NCBI GenBank assembly: GCA_030626085.1
Contig: DAOUPQ010000122.1
Coordinates: 1-5,808, forward strand
Reading direction: 5' to 3'
Length of the DNA: 5,808 nt
From: Flavobacteriia bacterium
Lineage (GTDB): Bacteria > Bacteroidota > Bacteroidia > Flavobacteriales > Flavobacteriaceae
Part shown: piece by piece, positions 1 through 5,236 of the stretch
How the letters are laid out: each line of letters starts with the position of its first letter
How positions within the stretch are numbered: position 1 is the stretch's first letter
Notes under the pieces: model-generated
Seen by the model: the letters and a program-made list of their open reading frames with translations, nothing else
Database searches by the model: none
Told to the model about the DNA's origin: nothing
Made by a program: the position numbers and the translations under genes

Positions 1-135
1 AGGCATAAACATTCTAATTTGAACTCCTTGCTTATGCATTGCTTTAGGCACATCAAATGATAATTTTGAAATCTCATTTTCGGGCAAATAAGGTACTAAT
101 TCGGAAGACACATACAATATTCTCTTATCTTTCAT
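1..135 (-). CDS. glgA: Glycogen/starch synthase, N-terminal fragment (runs off the left edge)
   Basis: Reading the minus strand from the ATG at 135 gives 45 uninterrupted codons beginning MKDKRILYVSSELVPYLPE and continuing through EISKLSFDVPKAM to QIRMFMP at the window edge. This matches the start of the GT5 glycogen/starch synthases of Bacteroidota, which elongate alpha-1,4-glucan from a nucleotide-activated glucose in the cytoplasm. Seen: the VSSE strand and the later xxRxFMP strand of the N-terminal Rossmann-like domain. The classical KTGGLADV substrate loop of enterobacterial GlgA is replaced by NEISKLSFDV, which from memory is usual for this phylum's version. The start at 135 is chosen because an ATG at 146 lies in another frame and meets a stop after four codons. 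The gene is divergent from panC and shares a 102-base promoter region with it. Only the first tenth or so of the protein is visible, so the assignment rests on N-terminal similarity. Confidence 0.82.
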   Translation of the reverse strand, partial: MKDKRILYVSSELVPYLPENEISKLSFDVPKAMHKQGVQIRMFMP

Positions 136-158
136 CTATCTTTCATTTTTGAACTGTG

Positions 159-166
159 CAAAATTA
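159..166 (-). promoter_or_regulatory. Putative -7 promoter element for glgA (TAATTTTG on minus strand)
   Basis: The minus strand reads TAATTTTG here, an exact fit to the Bacteroidota -7 consensus TAnnTTTG, ending 24 bases before the glgA ATG. That would place transcription initiation in the low 150s with a short leader. No convincing -33 TTG was found at the usual 17-23 base spacing, so this is a motif-based inference. Confidence 0.45.
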
Positions 167-180
167 CGAAAATATATGTA

Positions 181-196
181 ATTTTAAGCTTAAAAT
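181..196. repeat. 16-bp perfect palindrome between divergent glgA and panC promoters
   Basis: ATTTTAAGCTTAAAAT reads identically on both strands. It lies between the two outward-facing TAnnTTTG motifs, in the spacer upstream of the panC -7 element and about where a -33 element of glgA would fall. A perfect palindrome in that place could bind a dimeric regulator, but AT-rich palindromes also arise by chance in such low-GC DNA. Confidence 0.5.
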
Positions 197-198
197 AT

Positions 199-206
199 TA
201 AGTTTG
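199..206 (+). promoter_or_regulatory. Putative -7 promoter element for panC (TAAGTTTG)
   Basis: TAAGTTTG fits the Bacteroidota -7 consensus TAnnTTTG and ends 31 bases before the panC ATG, giving a predicted leader of roughly 25 bases. A clear -33 TTG at standard spacing is absent. The leader is AT-rich without a Shine-Dalgarno sequence, as is common in this phylum. Confidence 0.5.
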
Positions 207-237
207 AAGTCCAATTAACAATTTTTAACAATTAATA

Positions 238-1080
238 ATGGAAGTTTTTAAGAAAATTAATCCCTTACAAGATTATTTATCAAATATTAATATCAACAAA
301 ACTATTGGATTTGTTCCAACCATGGGCGCATTGCATGAGGGTCATTTATCACTGATAAAAAAATCACAATTAGAGAGTGATCTAACAGTTGTGAGTATTT
401 TTGTTAACCCTACGCAATTCGATAAAAAAGAAGACCTGATCACTTATCCAAAAACACAACAAAAAGATATCGATCTGTTAAAATCAATTGATTGTGATAT
501 TGCTTTTGTCCCTTCAATTAAAGATATCTATGAGAATAAAGTTAAATCTCATAATTTCGATTTTGGAGGCCTGGAAAAAGTTATGGAGGGTTCTTTTAGA
601 AAAGACCATTTTGACGGAGTTGGAACTGTTGTAAAACGATTGTTAGAAATTGTAAAACCTACCAATGCATATTTTGGTGAAAAAGATTTTCAGCAATTGC
701 AGATCATTAAAAAAATGGTGAAAATTGAAAAAATCCATGTTAATATTATTGGATGTGAGATCTATAGAGAAAATGATGGATTGGCCATGAGTTCAAGAAA
801 TACCCGTTTAAATAAAAAACAACGCGAAGAAGCTCCTTTGATATATCAAACACTGCTAAAAGTCCAAAAACAATTTCACAATAACAGCATTAATGATGTT
901 AAAGAAATGGTAAAAAACACCTTTAAAAATAATACGGTTTTAGATTTAGAATATTTTGAAATAGCTGATATTGATACACTTACACCAACTTCTTTAAAAA
1001 ACAAAAATATGAAATACAGAGGTTTTATCGCAGTATTTGCAGATACTGTGCGGCTGATAGATAATATAGCCTTAAATTAA
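238..1080 (+). CDS. panC: Pantothenate synthetase (pantoate--beta-alanine ligase)
   Basis: This cytoplasmic enzyme activates pantoate with ATP to pantoyl-adenylate and condenses it with beta-alanine to give pantothenate, the coenzyme A precursor. The 280-residue length is normal for the family. The signatures appear in order: PTMGALHEGH at residues 27-36 with the HxGH nucleotidyltransferase motif (H33, H36), FVNPTQF at 55-61 for pantoate binding, GEKDFQQL at 147-154, and the KMSKS-like DGLAMSSRN at 181-189. No key residue is missing. The start places the first strand directly before the PTMG motif and sits 31 bases after a -7 promoter motif. It is followed after 34 bases by panD, whose product beta-alanine is the PanC substrate, so the two genes supply consecutive steps. 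Start and product are secure. Confidence 0.97.
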   Translation: MEVFKKINPLQDYLSNININKTIGFVPTMGALHEGHLSLIKKSQLESDLTVVSIFVNPTQFDKKEDLITYPKTQQKDIDLLKSIDCDIAFVPSIKDIYENKVKSHNFDFGGLEKVMEGSFRKDHFDGVGTVVKRLLEIVKPTNAYFGEKDFQQLQIIKKMVKIEKIHVNIIGCEIYRENDGLAMSSRNTRLNKKQREEAPLIYQTLLKVQKQFHNNSINDVKEMVKNTFKNNTVLDLEYFEIADIDTLTPTSLKNKNMKYRGFIAVFADTVRLIDNIALN

Positions 1081-1081
1081 T

Positions 1082-1089
1082 TATCTTTG
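1082..1089 (+). promoter_or_regulatory. Putative internal -7 promoter element for panD (TATCTTTG)
   Basis: TATCTTTG begins just after the panC stop codon and is an exact fit to the Bacteroidota -7 consensus TAnnTTTG. It ends 25 bases before the panD ATG, about the same distance as the motif upstream of panC. It could give panD and the genes behind it a second promoter. No clear -33 TTG lies at the expected spacing, so support is the -7 motif and its position only. Confidence 0.45.
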
Positions 1090-1114
1090 TAAAATAATTT
1101 AAGCATCAATCAAA

Positions 1115-1465
1115 ATGAATATTGAAGTTGTAAAATCAAAAATACATCGTGTTAAAATAACCGGTGCTAACTTAAATTACGTTGGTAGTATTACTATTGA
1201 TGAAGATCTAATGGATGCTGCTAATATTATCGAAGGTGAAAAAGTTTATATTGTAAATATCAATAATGGCGAACGTTTAAGTACTTATGTAATTAGGGGA
1301 GAAAGAAAAAGTGGAGACATCATTTTAAACGGACCTTCAGCCAGAAAAGTAGCCGTTGATGATATCATCATCATTATTTCATATGCTTCTCTAGATTTTG
1401 AAGAAGCTAAAAAGTTTAAACCATCTTTTATTTTTCCTGACGAAAAAAATAATTCATTGACTTAA
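1115..1465 (+). CDS. panD: Aspartate 1-decarboxylase precursor
   Basis: This pyruvoyl-dependent enzyme decarboxylates L-aspartate to beta-alanine, which PanC next door consumes. The proenzyme cuts itself between Gly and Ser to make a short beta chain and an alpha chain whose N-terminal Ser becomes the pyruvoyl group. Everything needed is visible: the YVGSIT cleavage site with G24-S25, K9 and H11 near the N-terminus, the R54-x-x-T57-Y58 active-site segment, and the LNGPSARK segment at residues 71-78. The length of 116 residues is slightly under the roughly 126 of E. coli PanD, the difference being at the C-terminus. No maturation factor such as PanZ is in the window. A -7 promoter motif precedes the gene. 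The stop is followed by a single codon and then the TTG start of the next gene in the same frame. Confidence 0.97.
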   Translation: MNIEVVKSKIHRVKITGANLNYVGSITIDEDLMDAANIIEGEKVYIVNINNGERLSTYVIRGERKSGDIILNGPSARKVAVDDIIIIISYASLDFEEAKKFKPSFIFPDEKNNSLT

Positions 1466-1468
1466 TTC

Positions 1469-2440
1469 TTGAATAAAAAAATAAAAAAACCCATTTTTAT
1501 CATACTCCCAATCGCTTTAGGAGTATTTTTAATTTGGTATTCTATTTCACAATTAACTCCCGAAGATATTGAAGCCATTAAAAATTCTTTTAAAACAGCC
1601 AATTATTGGTGGGTTTTTTTATCATTGGTCTTTGGAATAATAAGTCATTTTTCACGGGCATATCGATGGAGTTTTTTATTAGAACCAATGGGTTACAAAC
1701 CCAGATTTGCCAATTCAATTATGGCTGTATTGGTAGGTTATCTAGTAAATTTAACAATTCCACGGGCTGGTGAGATCGCCAGAGCTACCGCAATTTCTAA
1801 ATACGAAAACATACCTTTTGAGAAAGCATTCGGAACCATTGTTTCTGAAAGAATTGCCGATGTTATTATACTTTTAGGAATTATTGCTATGGCTTTTTTC
1901 TTACAAACAAAATTACTTACTGCTTATTTATTTAAAGATGATATCTCAAGCTCTTATAATATATGGTATGTTATTATTGGTTTTGTTGTTATTGGTTCAT
2001 TGTTTTTTTGGATTATTCAAATATCGAATAACCCATTCATTAAAAAAATACAAAACTTTGTTTACGGATTGATACAGGGAGTGATCAGTATTTTTAAGAT
2101 GAAAAAGAAATGGGCATTTATTTTTCATACAATCTTTATTTGGACCATGTATGTTTTGATGTTTTATGCGGTTAGTTTCGCTTTACCGGAAACCACAAAT
2201 TTACCCTTTGGCGCCATTATTGTTGGTTTTGTAGTTGGTGGATTAAGTATGGCATTAACAAATGGTGGCTTAGGATCATACCCTATTTTTGTAGCCAGCG
2301 CAATAACTTTGTATGGCATTGAAAAGAATCCGGCATTAGCTTTTGGATGGATCATGTGGACAGCCCAAACTTTGATGGTACTTTTTTTTGGAGGTTTATC
2401 TTTTTTATTATTACCGATCTACAATCGAAAAAAAGCATAA
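1469..2440 (+). CDS. Flippase-like integral membrane protein (LPG synthase TM / UPF0104 family)
   Basis: This inner-membrane protein of 323 residues resembles the N-terminal flippase-like domain of MprF (PF03706, lysylphosphatidylglycerol synthase TM region), without the C-terminal aminoacyltransferase domain. About eight membrane segments are visible, near residues 8-27, 47-62, 80-98, 130-150, 162-185, 215-239, 247-269 and 287-318. Family signatures include SRAYRW at 62-67, PRAGEIARA at 98-106, SERIAD at 126-131 and the NGGLGSYP loop after the seventh helix. The start is TTG: the panD stop lies in the same frame two codons upstream, and the first in-frame ATG (1688) is residue 74, after two helices. 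Stand-alone members are thought to move or bind lipids; the substrate is unknown here. Lysyl-PG synthesis is unlikely because the synthase domain is missing. It sits three bases after panD and three bases before the GHMP kinase, so co-transcription and translational coupling are likely. Confidence 0.85.
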   Translation: MNKKIKKPIFIILPIALGVFLIWYSISQLTPEDIEAIKNSFKTANYWWVFLSLVFGIISHFSRAYRWSFLLEPMGYKPRFANSIMAVLVGYLVNLTIPRAGEIARATAISKYENIPFEKAFGTIVSERIADVIILLGIIAMAFFLQTKLLTAYLFKDDISSSYNIWYVIIGFVVIGSLFFWIIQISNNPFIKKIQNFVYGLIQGVISIFKMKKKWAFIFHTIFIWTMYVLMFYAVSFALPETTNLPFGAIIVGFVVGGLSMALTNGGLGSYPIFVASAITLYGIEKNPALAFGWIMWTAQTLMVLFFGGLSFLLLPIYNRKKA

Positions 2441-2443
2441 AAT

Positions 2444-3370
2444 ATGCTTAACAAATCATTTTACAGCAATGGAAAACTATTAATCACTGCAGAATACCTT
2501 GTTTTAGATGGCGCAAAAGCTTTGGCACTACCAACTAAATACGGTCAGAATTTAATAGTAAAAAAAATTGACGTTCCAATTCTAATATGGGATAGCTATG
2601 ATGAAAATAATCAACTTTGGTTTACCTGTAATTTTGATCTACCAAATTTAGAACTTCACTCTTTTTCAGATTATAGAACAGCATATAAATTACAGCAAAT
2701 TTTAAAAGAAACTAAAAAATTAATTCCGATAGATATCGGATCTGAATTTTTAAAAATCAATAAAGGTTTTAAAATTACAACAAAACTCTCTTTCCCAAGA
2801 AATTGGGGTTTAGGAACCTCTTCAACTTTAATCAATAATATTGCAAATTGGGCAGACGTAGATGCTTTTCAATTGTTAAAAAATAGCTTTGGCGGAAGTG
2901 GTTATGATATCGCCTGTGCGGAAAATAATACGCCAGTTTTATTCAAACTAGAAAATAATACGCCAATAATTGAACCAGTATATTTTAATCCTGTTTTTAA
3001 AGATCGACTCTATTTTATTTACTTAAATCAAAAACAAAATAGTCGTGATGGAATTGCAAAATATCGTGAGTATCAAGGAAATATTCCAGCTGTAGCTGAG
3101 GAGATCACACAAATTACTAATGCTTTATTAAAAACTGAAGATCTAACAGATTTTGAAAAATTGCTTGAAACACATGAAAGAATAATTGCAACTGTAATTG
3201 GACAAAAACCTGTTCAGGAAAAACTGTTTTCAGATTATTTCGGACAAATAAAAAGTTTGGGTGCCTGGGGAGGTGATTTTATTTTAGCAACCGGGAATAA
3301 AAACACTCCAAATTATTTTAAGAATAAAGGGTTTGATACTGTTATTCCATTTCAAGATATGATTTTGTGA
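2444..3370 (+). CDS. GYDIA family GHMP kinase
   Basis: This is a predicted cytoplasmic small-molecule kinase of the GHMP superfamily (galactokinase, homoserine, mevalonate and phosphomevalonate kinases). The 308-residue protein shows an N-terminal substrate-side segment GKLLITAEYLVLDGAKAL at residues 10-27, the ATP-binding loop WGLGTSST at 121-128, the family-defining GYDIA at 153-157, and a C-terminal LGAWGGDF segment at 272-279 matching GHMP motif 3. The true substrate of this Bacteroidota family is, as far as I know, not established. The layout (AEY near the N-terminus and SGYDIA after the ATP loop) recalls mevalonate and phosphomevalonate kinases, so an isoprenoid substrate is a reasonable inference. 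A 15-bp direct repeat (2921-2935, 2951-2965) makes ENNTP occur twice, ten residues apart, just after GYDIA. The gene starts three bases after the flippase-like gene in the same frame. Confidence 0.88.
   Translation: MLNKSFYSNGKLLITAEYLVLDGAKALALPTKYGQNLIVKKIDVPILIWDSYDENNQLWFTCNFDLPNLELHSFSDYRTAYKLQQILKETKKLIPIDIGSEFLKINKGFKITTKLSFPRNWGLGTSSTLINNIANWADVDAFQLLKNSFGGSGYDIACAENNTPVLFKLENNTPIIEPVYFNPVFKDRLYFIYLNQKQNSRDGIAKYREYQGNIPAVAEEITQITNALLKTEDLTDFEKLLETHERIIATVIGQKPVQEKLFSDYFGQIKSLGAWGGDFILATGNKNTPNYFKNKGFDTVIPFQDMIL
2921..2965 (+). repeat. In-frame 15-bp direct repeat inside the GHMP kinase gene
   Basis: GAAAATAATACGCCA occurs at 2921-2935 and again at 2951-2965, exactly 30 bases apart, so the protein carries ENNTP twice ten residues apart. 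It lies just after the GYDIA motif. The intervening and following bases differ, so it is either an old partial duplication or coincidence in low-complexity coding sequence. Confidence 0.7.
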
Positions 3371-3446
3371 TGAAATACTTAAAAAGAAATGAATGTCATC
3401 AATATGTCATTTCCATGCAAATGAGAATCTTATCAATCAACCAAAC

Positions 3447-4652
3447 ATGAAACAAAAAGTAATTATAATTGGTGGAGGTGCAGCCGGATTCTTTACAGCA
3501 ATTACTTCTGCTGAAAACAACCCTCATCTGGAAGTGATCATTCTTGAAAAAAGTGATAAAGTATTACAAAAAGTGAAAGTTTCAGGTGGCGGCAGATGTA
3601 ACCTAACGCATGCCTGTTTTACACCAGATGAGCTAGTTGAATTTTATCCACGCGGGAGAAAAGAATTGCTCGGACCCTTTCACCAATTTATGACCGGCGA
3701 TACGATGGAATGGTTTGAAAATCGTGGTGTACCACTAAAAATTGAAGAAGATAATCGGGTTTTTCCTGAGTCGAATTCTTCACAAGCCATTATTGATTGC
3801 TTTACAGAAAGTGCAAGAAATGCAGGTGTTGAAGTTTTACTCAATCAAAATGTAGAAGCAATCTCAAAAAATAAAGATCAATTTAAAATTATCACAAATT
3901 CTCAAAATTATATTGCAGATAAACTAATAATTACTACCGGAAGCAATCCTAAAATTTGGGAAATAATTAGAAAACTTGGTCATAAGATCATACAACCTGT
4001 TCCATCACTATTTACTTTCAAAATAAATGACCGGAGAATAGGTGAAATTCCGGGTGTTTCTGTTCCTAATGCAACAGTATCATTAATCAATTTTAGGTTC
4101 GAAACCAACGGACCGGTTTTAATCACACATTGGGGATTAAGCGGACCGGCTATATTAAAACTCTCTGCTTTTGGCGCATTATTTTTAGCAGAAAAGAATT
4201 ATCAGTTTAATGTAATTGTAAATTGGTTATCAAAAGATTTTTCAACCGTCTTAGAAGAATTAAAAGATGTCAAAAAACAGTTTTCTAAAAAATATATTTC
4301 TCTAAAATCACCTTTTAAAGAAATTCCAAGAAGACTATGGGAGAAATTGATATTGGCTGCTAAAATTATAGCTGAACAACGATGGGCGGATATTTCTAAT
4401 AAACAATTAGAAAATCTTACAAATCAGCTTTGCAATTCAACTTTTAATGCAAATGGCAAAAGCACTTTTAAGGAAGAATTCGTCACCGCAGGTGGTGTAG
4501 ATCTAAAAGAAATTAACTTTAAACGATTTGAAAGTAAAATTCATAAAAATCTATTTTTTGCAGGAGAAGTTTTAAATATTGATGCTGTTACCGGTGGGTT
4601 TAATTTTCAAAATGCTTGGACGGGTGGGTTTATTGCAGGGAACTCAATTTGA
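3447..4652 (+). CDS. BaiN/HI0933-type NAD(P)/FAD-dependent oxidoreductase
   Basis: This is a soluble flavoprotein of the HI0933-like family (PF03486), for which the physiological substrate is generally unknown. Numbered from the ATG at 3447, the 401-residue protein has the FAD Rossmann motif GGGAAG at residues 9-14 ending with acidic E34, the family signature SGGGRCNLTH at 46-55, THWGLSGPAIL at 227-237, and the C-terminal flavin-binding segment FFAGEVLNIDAVTGGFNFQN at 370-389. Length is typical. An in-frame ATG at 3393 would add 18 residues without family character; 3447 is preferred because it puts the first beta strand (KVIIIGGG) at the N-terminus as in most relatives. The gap from the kinase is 76 bases, larger than the three-base gaps before it, so it may have its own promoter, although I found no clear TAnnTTTG motif. 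The gene converges on arsC. Confidence 0.9.
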   Translation: MKQKVIIIGGGAAGFFTAITSAENNPHLEVIILEKSDKVLQKVKVSGGGRCNLTHACFTPDELVEFYPRGRKELLGPFHQFMTGDTMEWFENRGVPLKIEEDNRVFPESNSSQAIIDCFTESARNAGVEVLLNQNVEAISKNKDQFKIITNSQNYIADKLIITTGSNPKIWEIIRKLGHKIIQPVPSLFTFKINDRRIGEIPGVSVPNATVSLINFRFETNGPVLITHWGLSGPAILKLSAFGALFLAEKNYQFNVIVNWLSKDFSTVLEELKDVKKQFSKKYISLKSPFKEIPRRLWEKLILAAKIIAEQRWADISNKQLENLTNQLCNSTFNANGKSTFKEEFVTAGGVDLKEINFKRFESKIHKNLFFAGEVLNIDAVTGGFNFQNAWTGGFIAGNSI

Positions 4653-4653
4653 A

Positions 4654-4693
4654 AATTAGTTGATTTGAAGATTTGAAAATGAATCAACTAATT
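4654..4693. terminator. Inverted repeat between convergent genes, probable bidirectional terminator
   Basis: AATTAGTTGATT (4654-4665) and AATCAACTAATT (4682-4693) form a perfect 12-bp stem around a 16-base loop. It begins directly after the oxidoreductase stop and ends 21 bases before the arsC stop on the other strand, the expected place for a shared terminator. On the plus strand it is followed by CTCCTTTTA, a weak T-tract; on the minus strand the stem itself ends in AATTTTC. The stem is low in GC, so termination strength is uncertain. The octamer GATTTGAA is directly repeated at 4662-4669 and 4670-4677, running from the end of the left arm into the loop. Confidence 0.6.
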
Positions 4694-4714
4694 CTCCTTT
4701 TACCAAATATATCT

Positions 4715-5134
4715 TCATATTTTCAAAATCTCTTTATAAAACTCACCAAAATCTCTTTCAATCTCATCTCTAATTCTTCTAAATTCAGCAAAAACTTCTT
4801 CTTCTGTCCCGGTAGCTTCAGCAGGGTCATCAAAACCTATGTGAATTTGATTTTTTACTTTTCCTGTAAAAGTAGGACAGCTTTCTTTTGCTCCACCACA
4901 AACGGTAATTACATAATCAAATTCTTTATCAAGAAACCTATCTACATTTTTTGGATAATTTTTACTAAGATCTATCCCCATTTCATTCATCACTACCACA
5001 GCTTTTGGATGTACCTCATTTGATGGCTCTGTACCTGCGGAATACACTTCTAAATTAGCATCAAAAGCTTTTAAAAACCCCTCTGCCATCTGACTTCTAC
5101 AGGAATTTCCTGTACATAATATTAATATTTTCAT
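4715..5134 (-). CDS. arsC: Arsenate reductase, thioredoxin-coupled, LMW-phosphatase fold
   Basis: This cytoplasmic enzyme reduces arsenate to arsenite for later export. The 139-residue protein has the low-molecular-weight tyrosine phosphatase P-loop C-x5-R (CTGNSCR, C7 to R13, followed by S14). It also has a redox pair C79 and C86 in VCGGAKESCPTF, spaced seven residues apart like C82 and C89 of Staphylococcus aureus ArsC, and a DP loop (FDDPAEA, D103-P104) that supplies the general acid. The three cysteines distinguish it from an ordinary tyrosine phosphatase and from glutaredoxin-type E. coli ArsC. The gene follows an MFS gene on the same strand after about 100 bases. No arsR, acr3 or arsB is visible in the window. 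The 102-base upstream region shows no clean TAnnTTTG promoter, but a 7-bp inverted repeat sits immediately before the start codon. Confidence 0.92.
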   Translation of the reverse strand: MKILILCTGNSCRSQMAEGFLKAFDANLEVYSAGTEPSNEVHPKAVVVMNEMGIDLSKNYPKNVDRFLDKEFDYVITVCGGAKESCPTFTGKVKNQIHIGFDDPAEATGTEEEVFAEFRRIRDEIERDFGEFYKEILKI

Positions 5135-5137
5135 TAT

Positions 5138-5163
5138 TTGAATTTGATGATTTGTTAATTCAA
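5138..5163. repeat. Inverted repeat in the arsC leader
   Basis: TTGAATT (5138-5144) and AATTCAA (5157-5163) are perfect complements separated by 12 bases, ending four bases upstream of the arsC ATG on the minus strand. It could be an operator for an ArsR-type repressor or a leader hairpin, but arms of seven AT-rich bases could be chance. It shares a TTGA-rich vocabulary with the inverted repeat beyond the other end of arsC. Confidence 0.35.
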
Positions 5164-5236
5164 CTCTTATAGATATTTATTCATGTAAATCATTAATAGT
5201 TTGATGTATTTATTTTTTAAAAGTTAAACTAAATGA

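Noticed and set aside
1884..2072. Plus-strand 62-codon hydrophobic frame within the flippase-like gene
   Set aside because: Its hydrophobicity is what a shifted frame of T-rich transmembrane coding sequence gives; it is fully overlapped by the real gene.
2164..2355. Minus-strand 63-codon open frame within the flippase-like gene
   Set aside because: It lies wholly inside a convincing membrane-protein gene and has no motif or promoter of its own.
3371..3446. Repeated TGTCAT words between the kinase and oxidoreductase genes as an operator
   Set aside because: Two six-base direct repeats and five-base inverted arms are within chance for 76 bases, and no promoter motif accompanies them.
4673..5023. 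Plus-strand 116-codon open frame opposite arsC
   Set aside because: It is the antisense of a well-supported arsC with all catalytic residues; its Phe/Ser/Ile-rich translation has no recognisable domain.
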